Positions 8,067 to 17,520 of a DNA stretch of 64,000 nucleotides are shown here, piece after piece; within the stretch, counting starts at the first letter, position 1, and every line of letters starts with the position of its first letter. Position numbers and translations under genes: made by a program. Source of the DNA: Pseudoalteromonas sp049257235 (GTDB lineage Bacteria; Pseudomonadota; Gammaproteobacteria; Enterobacterales; Alteromonadaceae); contig NZ_JBMMUF010000005.1 in assembly GCF_049257235.1 (NCBI RefSeq), forward strand, positions 124,001 through 188,000, read 5' to 3'. Below the pieces are notes generated by a model. The model did not search any database. It had not been told where the DNA came from and saw only the letters and a list, made by a program, of their open reading frames with translations.

Positions 8067-9059
8067 ATGGGTGAATGTATGCAAAATGTTTTCATAACTG
8101 GGGCAGGCGGTTTTATCGGCCGGCATTTAGTGGCACAGCTTCTAGAGCGCGATATCAATGTTTGTGCGTTGATGCTGCCAACAGAGCAGGTCCCTCACAC
8201 ATGGGGAGATACAGTTCGCGTCGTGCGAGGTGACGTGAGAACCTTGACTGCGCTGAGTGATGAAATTGGCGAGTTTGACACGCTTTTTCACCTTGCTGCA
8301 ATCGTCAGTGATTGGGGCGGTAAACAAGAACATGTCGACATCACAGTACATGGTACCGAGCAAGCCATTGAGTTGAGCCTGCAAAATAACGCGCGCTTTG
8401 TAGTGACTACCAGCATTGCCGCCTTTGGCAGCAAGATGGGCACCGGGCATTTAGATGAAAACACTGAACGCGGTAGCGCATCGTCAAACTACGAATACGT
8501 AAAACAACTGCAAGAGGATGTCACACTCAAAGCAGTTCATGAACAAGGCCTTCATGCCACCTTAATTCGTCCAGCCAATGTGTATGGCGTTGGCAGTGTG
8601 TGGGTAAATCGCTTTGTTGACAAACTGTCCAAGCAAGAGCCAGCCCTGATGGGTGATGGCAACTGGGATGCAGGACTTGTACACGTAAATCACGTCGTAC
8701 AAGCAATGATACTTGCTGCTGAGTCACCTACTCTGCCCTCCGGTGAGATTTTTGTTATTGCCGATGATCCGGGCGTAACGTGGCAGCAATATTTAAGTGC
8801 TCTGTCACAAACCCTTGATTTACCTAAAGCGAAATCAATTCCTAATTGGGTAGCGCGCGTATTAGCGCCGGTATTAGAGGGGATTGGCAAACTGATAGGA
8901 CAAAAAAATCCACCGCTTGTGACCAATTTGGCATATCGACTGACTGGGGTTGAGAGTATTTTTAGTAACGCCAAAGCCAAAGAAATGCTCGGCTATGAGC
9001 CAAGCACCACTTTGGAGCAGGCGATGCAGGAAATTAAAGAAGACTTCGCACAACGCTAA
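8067..9059 (+). CDS. NAD-dependent epimerase/dehydratase, extended SDR (3-beta-HSD-like)
   Basis: This enzyme of about 330 residues is an extended short-chain dehydrogenase. The NAD-binding motif GAGGFIG follows immediately after the N-terminal strand QNVFIT. The catalytic pair is visible as YEYVK near residue 138, preceded by the TTSIAAFGS strand. Late segments (PNWVARVLAPVLEGIGKLIG) are like those of sterol/3-beta-hydroxysteroid dehydrogenase relatives. ATG 8079 would also give a canonical family start; neither start has a strong ribosome binding site. The gene diverges from the AraC regulator and is followed by a strong terminator, so it is monocistronic. The substrate is unknown; membership of the same catabolic route as the operon on the other side is an inference from position. 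Confidence 0.85.
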   Translation: MGECMQNVFITGAGGFIGRHLVAQLLERDINVCALMLPTEQVPHTWGDTVRVVRGDVRTLTALSDEIGEFDTLFHLAAIVSDWGGKQEHVDITVHGTEQAIELSLQNNARFVVTTSIAAFGSKMGTGHLDENTERGSASSNYEYVKQLQEDVTLKAVHEQGLHATLIRPANVYGVGSVWVNRFVDKLSKQEPALMGDGNWDAGLVHVNHVVQAMILAAESPTLPSGEIFVIADDPGVTWQQYLSALSQTLDLPKAKSIPNWVARVLAPVLEGIGKLIGQKNPPLVTNLAYRLTGVESIFSNAKAKEMLGYEPSTTLEQAMQEIKEDFAQR

Positions 9060-9079
9060 AGTAGCATAGCGTTTTTTCC

Positions 9080-9105
9080 CGCCACCCTCATGGGTGGCGT
9101 TTTTT
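9080..9105 (+). terminator. Rho-independent terminator after the SDR gene
   Basis: An 8-bp GC-rich stem CGCCACCC/GGGTGGCG with a TCAT loop is followed by six T residues, about 20 bp after the stop codon. Confidence 0.92.
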
Positions 9106-9188
9106 ATTCACCTACACGTCCTGAAAACATCAACATAAGTTCCTTCTTAAATGTAGAAATGGATCTCGATGGTGCCTGCATAAATAGA

Positions 9189-10022
9189 TTAGCGTGAGCC
9201 GCTTTTTATTGGCTTACGAAGCACTAACAAGAGCCCAAAAATCAATAATAAAGAAACACTTATGGAGCTACCAGAGCCATTCCTAGAGACTACTTTGGCG
9301 ACTTTTTCTTCTTTAACTCGCTTTTCAAACTGACCGAGTTCAGCATCGAGATTCGTGATCATATCAGAAAATGCTGACTCAAATCCCTGCTGTGACTTCT
9401 GTGACAAGGTTTGCGCTATATTGATTGCCGTCGTACTTTCCTCGAGCTTACTTAACCCCGGCGCACGAAACAGCATTTTTCTACTTTTAACATCAAATAC
9501 GGCAGTATCAACAAAGGTTTGTACTGTGTTTTCATTACCCTCAATGAGATACATGCCGACGATAGTCAAATACAAAAACGCGGCTTTATTCTCGTAGGTT
9601 TTACTGACTTGGTCATAAGAAACGAGCGCCATAACGTCCACATCATACAGTCGTGCAACTTGCTCTAGCGTGCTAAACCCCTCGCCTCCTTTGAGGTAAG
9701 TGTCAGGGATGACTTCAATACGATTGATGTATTTGTGTTGGGAAAATGACGCTTTTACTTTATCAAGCAAAGCCATTTTTTGTTGATTATGCAGCCCTGA
9801 ACCCGACCAGTTATCGGATGGCACAAAAGCAAGGCCCACGTTTACTGGCAAGGCAAGCACCGGAATTTCAGCACTGTGCTGTGCGCGGTCTTCGGGGTTT
9901 GGGTATAAATAATTAACGAGGCTACTCGATTGTGTCGCTTGCTGAACATTTTGGCTCATAAATGAGCTACACGAAGCAAGCATAAACATGCTTGCGAGCA
10001 CTAAGGTTAAACGAACTAACAT
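9189..10022 (-). CDS. Rhombotarget lipoprotein with GlyGly-CTERM sorting signal
   Basis: The 277-residue product begins with a lipoprotein signal peptide (LASC, lipidated Cys18). It ends in a GlyGly-CTERM tail: a short Gly/Ser stretch NGSGSS, a hydrophobic segment ISVSLLLIFGLLLVL, and a basic end. Such tails are cut by rhombosortase. A lipobox combined with this tail defines the rhombotarget lipoprotein family; the central domain is otherwise uncharacterised. Being both lipidated and C-terminally processed suggests a surface or outer-membrane location linked to type II secretion. No rhombosortase gene is in this window. The gene stands alone, convergent with the SDR gene. Confidence 0.88.
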   Translation of the reverse strand: MLVRLTLVLASMFMLASCSSFMSQNVQQATQSSSLVNYLYPNPEDRAQHSAEIPVLALPVNVGLAFVPSDNWSGSGLHNQQKMALLDKVKASFSQHKYINRIEVIPDTYLKGGEGFSTLEQVARLYDVDVMALVSYDQVSKTYENKAAFLYLTIVGMYLIEGNENTVQTFVDTAVFDVKSRKMLFRAPGLSKLEESTTAINIAQTLSQKSQQGFESAFSDMITNLDAELGQFEKRVKEEKVAKVVSRNGSGSSISVSLLLIFGLLLVLRKPIKSGSR

Positions 10023-10206
10023 ATGAATTCCTTTTATCTAACAGGCGGTTGTAGCCTTATTCTTAACACTAGCTTGGACTAAAAGATAATTTAGAGGTTC
10101 AAATATTTTAAAAACACAAGTACACAGGTACACAGGTGACACGTAGCAAGGTGCTCGGGCGCTGCGCATAACTGTCAACACAGCAGAACACCTTAGCGAA
10201 TGTTGA

Positions 10207-11619
<1,413 letters not shown>

Positions 11620-11909
11620 AATTACGCCCCTTAATTATTTTACTGTGTAGGCGCATGTAAAACCCGCACCCCGCTCTGTTATTGTTGCTATTTTAGAGCC
11701 TGCGCAGATACGCGATACCTCGCGGTATACGCACATAAAATCAATAACGCGCTGGTCATCACTTAAGAACCCAAAATAGATACATCAACTTATAACTCTA
11801 TGGGAGGCTACTCAAGAGCATGGGCTTAAAAACATCGCGAAAAATTTTTCAATGCGCGTGATAAATGCGTATCGAGGTGACGGTAATTACAGATAAGAAG
11901 TAGTAACGA

Positions 11910-12269
11910 TTAGTGATTACTTAACAATTGTTTGAGTTCGTCAAAATCTACCGGCTTTTGACAAAATGCACTAAAGCCCATTTGTGGGAAGGATTCAGCT
12001 TCATGCTCTGACGCAGCGGTCACAGCGATAATAGGAATACACACTTGCATTGAACGGATTTGCTTGGTTGCTTCTATGCCATCACATTCAGGCATTTGAA
12101 TATCCATAAGGATAAGGTCGTAATTGTTACTTTGCACTTGTTCAATAGCCTTGAAGCCATTTTCAGCATAGCCAGGAGTCGCTCCTTCTTGCTCCAACAA
12201 GTAGCCTAAAATAAATAATGTTGATTCTGAGTCATCAACAACAAGTACCTTTTTACCTCTGAGCTCCAT
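11910..12269 (-). CDS. Stand-alone response regulator receiver protein of the stressosome locus
   Basis: The 119-residue protein is a CheY-like receiver domain with no output domain. The acidic pair is Asp12-Asp13, the phosphoacceptor is Asp56 (LILMDIQMP), the switch threonine is Thr84 and the conserved lysine is Lys105 (QKP). It is transcribed away from the rsbR-like gene with about 100 bp between their starts, so the two share a regulatory region. The only histidine kinase in this locus is the kinase half of the fusion at 13596, the likely phosphodonor. How the signal leaves the receiver is not shown; it may act by protein contact or as a relay. Confidence 0.9.
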   Translation of the reverse strand: MELRGKKVLVVDDSESTLFILGYLLEQEGATPGYAENGFKAIEQVQSNNYDLILMDIQMPECDGIEATKQIRSMQVCIPIIAVTAASEHEAESFPQMGFSAFCQKPVDFDELKQLLSNH

Positions 12270-12368
12270 GACCGTTCTTCCATCCTAACATTCTTACTCT
12301 TTAAGTTTAGCAAAGGCTAAAAATTGAACTAACTTTTTAATTAAGTACATAAAATAAAAAGCAAAGCC

Positions 12369-12899
12369 ATGGCGAAAAATCCTTCCACAACATCACTAAA
12401 CCAAACTCAAAATAAGACTATCAAAGAACAGAATGACACTATAGGTGAGCAATCTGAGCAACTCGAACGCCAGCAAGAACAACTGGTTGACCTTCAAGAA
12501 CAAATCAAATCCGCTAAGTTCGACCTACCGCTTTTGAAAATAGCTGAAGACATTTTGATGGTTCCGCTAGTCGGTTCTATGGATTCAGCCAAAGCACAAA
12601 AAGTGATGGAAGATATCCTCATCAATATACGCAACCAAGAAACCCGAGTGGTGATCATTGATATCGCTGGGGTGAACATCGTTGATAGCTCGGTTGCCGC
12701 TCATCTTATAAAAATAGCCAAGGCCACTAAATTGATGGGATGTAGGTCAATAATATCGGGAATATCCCCGATTATCGCTCACAACATAGTTAATTTGGGC
12801 ATGAATGTAGACGAGCTAACCACCACAAACACGCTCAAAGATGCCATGGCGAAAGCCTATGGGTATGTGGGTTTAGCCCTTGTCGAGATGCACAAGTGA
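12369..12899 (+). CDS. RsbR-like stressosome scaffold protein, coiled coil plus STAS
   Basis: The 176-residue protein ends in a STAS domain (about residues 58-160) that follows Bacillus RsbR closely: VPLVGSMDSAKAQKVME, then DIAGVNIVDSSVAAHL, then SGISPIIAHNIVNLGMN. Ser107 sits where RsbR has phosphoacceptor Thr171. The position of the second RsbR acceptor, Thr205, is Asn139 here, so that regulatory site is lost. The usual N-terminal non-haem globin sensor is missing; instead about 45 residues rich in Gln and Glu (repeats of EQ and RQQEQL) should form a coiled coil. It would co-assemble with the RsbS-like protein and hold the RsbT-like kinase in a megadalton complex. Its stop overlaps the next gene's GTG start. 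Confidence 0.88.
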   Translation: MAKNPSTTSLNQTQNKTIKEQNDTIGEQSEQLERQQEQLVDLQEQIKSAKFDLPLLKIAEDILMVPLVGSMDSAKAQKVMEDILINIRNQETRVVIIDIAGVNIVDSSVAAHLIKIAKATKLMGCRSIISGISPIIAHNIVNLGMNVDELTTTNTLKDAMAKAYGYVGLALVEMHK

Positions 12900-13246
12900 C
12901 ACTGCAAAGTGCATTTTCATCTGTGCAAAATGCCATCGTATTTGACGTTGTCATTGATGACTTAAGTGCTGAAAATTGCAGTCATGGATTTTGCCATGCG
13001 GTGCATGTGGCCAGCAGCAATAATATTGTGCTGAACCTAGCCATGTGCGATGTGCTCACAAGTGCGGATATAAAAGCCATTGAAGAGATAAATAATGCCC
13101 TTGAGCTACTCGGAAAATGCGTGATTGTATGTGGCATCAACCCACTATGCGCGGCAATTATATTTACCTACGTCGACGATATTCATTTTACAACTGAGCT
13201 GGATCTGAATCATGCCCTCGAAGCATTTTCTAATGACCCGAGATAG
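12896..13246 (+). CDS. RsbS-like STAS protein of the stressosome
   Basis: The 116-residue protein is a single STAS domain. The segment NIVLNLAMCDVLTSADI aligns with the region of RsbS that carries its phosphoserine (Ser59); the matching residue is Ser56 here. The following ALELLGKCVIVCGINP strand-helix matches RsbS as well, although overall similarity is lower than for the RsbR partner. It is expected to form the stressosome core together with the preceding gene product and to be the substrate of the RsbT-like kinase. The GTG start overlaps the stop of the upstream gene, and the 3' end overlaps the next gene by 35 bp. Four genes in a row are thus translationally coupled. Confidence 0.82.
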   Translation: MTLQSAFSSVQNAIVFDVVIDDLSAENCSHGFCHAVHVASSNNIVLNLAMCDVLTSADIKAIEEINNALELLGKCVIVCGINPLCAAIIFTYVDDIHFTTELDLNHALEAFSNDPR

Positions 13247-13595
13247 CGAAGCCACTGACTTAGTTCAGCAAGTCACCTACTTCATCAAGCAGCAACAGCT
13301 TAGTGACATCCAATGCTGTGAGGTTGCGACGATTTGCTCTGAGCTTATCTACAATATGATCAAATACGCTCAATCTGGTGAGCTAAGACTCAATTTCACA
13401 CAAGATACGGTCATCATCCTATCACAAGACCAAAGCTCGGGATTTGCAATGCCATTACTCGAAGCCTTCGCCGAGGGCGCAAGTACAGGTGGTTCTCTGG
13501 GACTTGGATTACCTTCAGTGTTGCGTATGAGTGATGATTTTAGCCTAGCCACATCCAACTCAGGCACTACTATCACCTGCTCTAAGGTGCTATAA
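13212..13595 (+). CDS. RsbT-like serine kinase (GHKL fold)
   Basis: The product of 120-127 residues is a GHKL-type kinase of the RsbT/RsbW class. The N-box is ICSELIYNMIKYA with the magnesium-binding Asn. The G1 box is reduced to SQDQSSGF, keeping the Asp. The lid and G2 region ASTGGSLGLGLPSVLRM is almost that of RsbT, as is the following DDFSL. By analogy it phosphorylates the serines of the RsbS- and RsbR-like STAS proteins under stress, is released, and acts on a downstream partner. ATG 13212 fits the N-terminal strand of RsbT better; ATG 13233 is an alternative. Its stop abuts the ATG of the phosphatase-kinase fusion. Confidence 0.87.
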   Translation: MPSKHFLMTRDSEATDLVQQVTYFIKQQQLSDIQCCEVATICSELIYNMIKYAQSGELRLNFTQDTVIILSQDQSSGFAMPLLEAFAEGASTGGSLGLGLPSVLRMSDDFSLATSNSGTTITCSKVL

Positions 13596-15521
13596 ATGAT
13601 CTCCTACGATGCACAACTCGCCCCTTATATTAGCGACGCAAGTTGCGGTGACTTTTACCTTGTTGAAGCAGTCCAAGGCGGACAACTCGTTGTTGTCGGT
13701 GATGTCGGTGGGCATGGCAATGAGCAAGTGGGTGAAATAGCTCGTTTTTTGCAAACCCTAGCACACGAAAACCGACAACTTGGCATTGATAAACTCTTTG
13801 AATTAGTAGCCAGTCAACCCTGCCTAAACGAAGTGGGTTTAACCTTATTTGTGGGGTTGTTCAGCGCTGACCACCCAATCTTGACGTATGTGTGTGTAGG
13901 TGATTTGAGGCTATACATGCAAAGACAAAGCAAATTAATCCCCTTACCATTGCAGCAAGGCATATTGGGTATGCACCCACCGGAGAACATCTCCAGTTAT
14001 GCGCAAAAATTGCAGTCAAATGATGTTGTTTTCATCACCACAGATGGCGTAGCTAACCTTACTCGCCATACATTATCGAAAGTAACCAACTCACAGAGCT
14101 TGAAAGCGTTAAATACTGCAATCATAGAACAGCTCAGTATTGAATCCGACGACTCACTCAGTCTTGCTATATTGGTAAAATTAAGCCGTTCCCCAGCGAT
14201 AAGCACACAGGCTCCGCAGCCCACAACGCCTGAAAAAACGTGGATTCACAACTCGCGCTTAGAGCAAAAAAAAATCGACACAGAGCCACCTGAAAACGAC
14301 TTTGCAGGCGCCATTAGGGATACCAGCGTTAACACTAAAATGCCTGAATCAAGCAAGCGTGCAGAGCATAATTACGCCTCCCAGCCCACGCAGATTCACC
14401 CCGAAATAGTGCAAGATGCCTTGCTATGCACGTTGCAAAATAGCACACAAACAAGACAGACTCTGGCCGCCATTACCCATTACTTCAAATTTACAACCGC
14501 GTTAGCTGTTAAACTTCAAACTGCGATTCTAGAACTACTGCACCAACATTGCGACACCGTTGCCCTGTATGTTCATCAAGAGTATTTAAAAGTTACGTTC
14601 ACGTGTGCTAAGCATGCTTACAGACAAATTGCGCAACTCTTTGGCAGCAATGCTATTTGCCATTATTGTGATCAAGACTCTTACGTATTGAACATACCAA
14701 TCGGTATCAACGTTAATGTTGCCTCGTATGAATACATGGAATTTAAAGAGCGCAGCGCGCGTGGCTTGACTGAGCAAGAGTTTCAACAATACAAAACCAG
14801 CAAAGAAAAAGATGCGGTACTTGCAGAGCAGGCGAAGATATCTGCTATGGGCGATATGGTGGGAGCAATCGCTCACCAATGGCGCCAGCCGCTGAACGAT
14901 TTAGCCATGAATATTCAGGCAATAAAATACCGCTTAAAAGGCAGTGAGGACATTGATGCAACCCTCGATGAATTCGCCCAGCAGAGCCTATTCAAGATTA
15001 AGGCTATGAGTAAGAATATTGATGACTTTAAAAATTTCTTACGCAAAGACAACACACAACAAAAGTTAAAGCTAAAAGACTTAATTCAAGGTGCCATCAC
15101 TGATATTCAAGCCCGCCTTAATGAGCACCACATCACCTTAGTCACACATATTCAAGAGGGTTATCTCATAGGCGTTCACAGCGACTTCCATGACATCTTA
15201 ATCAACTTACTCGATAACGCGATTGAGGCACTAGTACGAAGCAAAGTAGAACATCCCTATATCGAAATAAACCAAACGCTATCGTGTATTTGCATCAAGG
15301 ATAATGCTGGAGGCATAGACAAAGACGTCGCGGCAAGAATTTTTGAGCCTTACTTCACCACTAAAAACCACGGCGAAAGAACAGGGCTTGGCCTATATAT
15401 GGCCAAACTCCTAGTAACGCATAAGTTAGGTGGAAAGCTGACCTATGCGCCCATAGAAGATGAACATGGTAGAGGCTCAGAATTTTGTTTCTCATGGCAC
15501 ACTCAAGCTGGTAATTCATAA
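13596..15521 (+). CDS. RsbX-like PP2C phosphatase fused to a histidine kinase
   Basis: This 641-residue protein joins two signalling enzymes. Residues 1-200 match RsbX, which resets the stressosome by removing phosphates: CGDF with Asp19, GDVGGHG with Asp36, TTDG with Asp150, and SDDSLSLAIL with Asp185/186 form the metal-binding core. A polar linker spans about 205-270. Residues 275-385 form a domain I cannot name. A short coiled coil leads to a HisKA domain with His427 (IAHQWRQPLN), and the HATPase shows INLLDNAIEAL, NAGGID, FEPYFTTK and TGLGLYMAK. The protein is soluble, without membrane segments. The Vibrio stressosome locus has separate rsbX and kinase genes; here they are one chain. It probably couples STAS dephosphorylation to phosphorylation of the receiver at 11910. 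Confidence 0.9.
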   Translation: MISYDAQLAPYISDASCGDFYLVEAVQGGQLVVVGDVGGHGNEQVGEIARFLQTLAHENRQLGIDKLFELVASQPCLNEVGLTLFVGLFSADHPILTYVCVGDLRLYMQRQSKLIPLPLQQGILGMHPPENISSYAQKLQSNDVVFITTDGVANLTRHTLSKVTNSQSLKALNTAIIEQLSIESDDSLSLAILVKLSRSPAISTQAPQPTTPEKTWIHNSRLEQKKIDTEPPENDFAGAIRDTSVNTKMPESSKRAEHNYASQPTQIHPEIVQDALLCTLQNSTQTRQTLAAITHYFKFTTALAVKLQTAILELLHQHCDTVALYVHQEYLKVTFTCAKHAYRQIAQLFGSNAICHYCDQDSYVLNIPIGINVNVASYEYMEFKERSARGLTEQEFQQYKTSKEKDAVLAEQAKISAMGDMVGAIAHQWRQPLNDLAMNIQAIKYRLKGSEDIDATLDEFAQQSLFKIKAMSKNIDDFKNFLRKDNTQQKLKLKDLIQGAITDIQARLNEHHITLVTHIQEGYLIGVHSDFHDILINLLDNAIEALVRSKVEHPYIEINQTLSCICIKDNAGGIDKDVAARIFEPYFTTKNHGERTGLGLYMAKLLVTHKLGGKLTYAPIEDEHGRGSEFCFSWHTQAGNS

Positions 15522-15526
15522 TCAGC

Positions 15527-17062
15527 TTACTGTGGCGAGCTGTTCGTGATGAGGTTTTGCAACCTATCAATACTCATTGGTTTACCGTACATCCACCCTT
15601 GACCGTACATCACCCCTGCGTCTAAAAGCGCTTGGTGCTGCATGTTGTTTTCTACCCCCTCCGCCACGACTTTCGCGTCAATTTTATTGGCGATGTCGAT
15701 AATATGGGGGATTAACGTTGAACGTACAGATCCCTCTTCCATTTCATTCACGAAGCTGCGGTCAATTTTTAACGTATTACACTGAAACTTTTTAAGCTGA
15801 CCAAGATTTGAGTAGCCCGTACCAAAGTCATCAATTGCAATTAAATAACCGTGCTGTGAAAACTGTTTTAGTACTTCTTCACTGCTCCCATGATTAAGTT
15901 GTTCGTCTTCAGTAATTTCGACACAAAGCTGCAGTTTGGGGTTATCTAAAGGGGCGTAGGTCAACAATTCCAACGCAGCAGAAGATGAAATATCATTAGC
16001 AAAAAAGTTTACATTAATTTTGAACGGTTCACTCACCTGCAGCTGTGCAGTTTCTTGCTTCACCATATCCAAAATACGCTTGGTAAACTCCCAACTTTGG
16101 CCCAACTTCTTCACTATAGGTATAAAAGTATCGGGATAAATATCACCTTCATTATCTTGGTAACGCGCAAGCACCTCGCAACCTATCACTCTCTTGGTTT
16201 TTAACTCGACAATAGGCTGATACAAACAATAGAAGTTGTTGTGCTTAAACCCCCGCGCTACCCGTGAGGTAGGAGAGTTGTAATGGGTGATGAGTTGATA
16301 AGCAAGCACAAAGCTTAGCAGTGAAATCAGAATTACAATGACAGCAAATGCGTGCAGCGTATTCCTGTTACTATTGATAAAGTCCGCTGAGGTCGCAGCA
16401 ACACTCATACAATAAGGGAATCGTGCAGAGCAAACAGTGTGTTGGTAAGGATAATAACGACTCGCTGATGCCTGACTAAGGGCATAATAAAGCTGAGGCT
16501 TACCCGCAATATTCAGCTTTGTGTCACCGTCGACATACATTAATTCCGACTGCAAGGTTTGCGGCATGATGTCTTTAATAGCGCTGTGACGTACTACAGC
16601 ATTGAACCGCCCTTTGGATATAACAACCGCCGTTTTTTGCTTATCGAACAGCAAAATCTCTTGATTTAACCAAATTTTTATACCACTGCCATCAATGTAA
16701 TCAGGCTCTGAAACCTCATAGGGAGGGTTAATAACACCTAATCCTGTAGTACACACAAGCTGCGAGCCAGTGACAAAGCCATAATCTTTTATCTTATCTG
16801 ATAAAAAGAGGTGTTTACGCATCTCTACTAACGCAGCCTCATCGCAATGGGCAAAACTTAACTTATCGATTTCTGTCAACGATGACAGCACATCATCTGC
16901 CAAATCATCGAATTTGGAAATGGCCATTTCTGCCGTTTGTATAACCCGTTCCTGATAGCTATCTTCAAGCCAGCTTGAAAGCGAAACATGAACCAACACG
17001 CCCAGTACAATGCTTACAACAAAACTGCCCGTAACAATCATATTCAACATGTGTTTTGCCAT
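15527..17062 (-). CDS. CSS-motif/EAL c-di-GMP phosphodiesterase
   Basis: This 511-residue inner-membrane protein should hydrolyse c-di-GMP to pGpG. Membrane segments near residues 8-28 and 235-257 enclose a periplasmic CSS-type redox sensor whose motif is seen as HCDEAAL and later VCTTGLG; paired cysteines are thought to control activity through a disulphide. The EAL domain begins YQPIVELKTKRVIGCEVLAR, so the signature is EVL. Catalytic elements EITEDE, DDFGTGYSNL and VAEGVEN are intact, which predicts an active enzyme. Its stop lies five bases from the stop of the phosphatase-kinase gene in convergent orientation. This may tie it to stressosome output, but the link is positional only. Confidence 0.9.
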   Translation of the reverse strand: MAKHMLNMIVTGSFVVSIVLGVLVHVSLSSWLEDSYQERVIQTAEMAISKFDDLADDVLSSLTEIDKLSFAHCDEAALVEMRKHLFLSDKIKDYGFVTGSQLVCTTGLGVINPPYEVSEPDYIDGSGIKIWLNQEILLFDKQKTAVVISKGRFNAVVRHSAIKDIMPQTLQSELMYVDGDTKLNIAGKPQLYYALSQASASRYYPYQHTVCSARFPYCMSVAATSADFINSNRNTLHAFAVIVILISLLSFVLAYQLITHYNSPTSRVARGFKHNNFYCLYQPIVELKTKRVIGCEVLARYQDNEGDIYPDTFIPIVKKLGQSWEFTKRILDMVKQETAQLQVSEPFKINVNFFANDISSSAALELLTYAPLDNPKLQLCVEITEDEQLNHGSSEEVLKQFSQHGYLIAIDDFGTGYSNLGQLKKFQCNTLKIDRSFVNEMEEGSVRSTLIPHIIDIANKIDAKVVAEGVENNMQHQALLDAGVMYGQGWMYGKPMSIDRLQNLITNSSPQ

Positions 17063-17220
17063 ACAACGGAGCCACCTTAACGCTGGTTAATTTTTATCCT
17101 CACTAAGTTAGCATAGGCTTTATCTGCACAATTACAAAGACTTAACAGTTGAATTAAAGGGAAAAAGTAACGAAATGGAACCTCTAGATAATACTCAATT
17201 CCGAAAACACCAAATTTCAG

Positions 17221-17500
17221 GCATAAAAAACCCCTAGCCAATCGGCTAGGGTTATCAAAAGTGGTACCAGTGGGCGGACTCCAAACCCGCAACAGTGCCA
17301 CGCCCGCGTGGCGCTCAAGTCTGCAACCACCACATTGCAGGCATAAAAAAACCCTAGCCATTCGGCTAGGGTTATCAAAAGTGGTACCAGTGGGCGGACT
17401 CCAAACCCGCAACAGTGGCACGCCCGCGTGGCGCTCAAGTCTGCAACCACCACATTGCAGGCATAAAAAAACCCCAGCCATTCGGCTAGGGTTATCAAAA
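17221..17500 (-). terminator. Three successive terminators within the tandem repeats
   Basis: On the minus strand each unit has an 8-bp stem CCCTAGCC/GGCTAGGG (loop GAAT or GATT) followed by six to seven U residues, at about 17226-17256, 17346-17376 and 17466-17496. The copy nearest the tRNA carries one T-to-C change that is tolerated as a G-U pair. Reading through one terminator leads to the next, so tRNA transcripts of graded length are possible. Confidence 0.88.
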
Positions 17501-17520
17501 GTGGTACCAGTGGGCGGACT
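17221..17520 (-). repeat. 120-bp tandem repeats downstream of tRNA-Leu, each with a copy of the tRNA 3' end
   Basis: Units 17221-17340 and 17341-17460 differ by only a few bases, and a half unit 17461-17520 merges into the tRNA gene itself. Read on the minus strand, each unit carries the last 19 nt of the tRNA including CCA, a TTTTGATAA spacer, a terminator hairpin, and then about 60 bp unrelated to the tRNA apart from GGGCGTGGC-like remnants. That 60-bp part contains a strong hairpin, GCCACGC-GG-GCGTGGC. The layout resembles the rtT repeats behind tyrT of Escherichia coli. Protein-like reading frames crossing the array are by-products of the period being divisible by three. Confidence 0.93.

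Noticed and set aside
17221..17520. Possible CRISPR-like array
   Set aside because: The repeats are contiguous 120-bp units including a tRNA end and a terminator; there are no short repeats with unique spacers and no cas genes.
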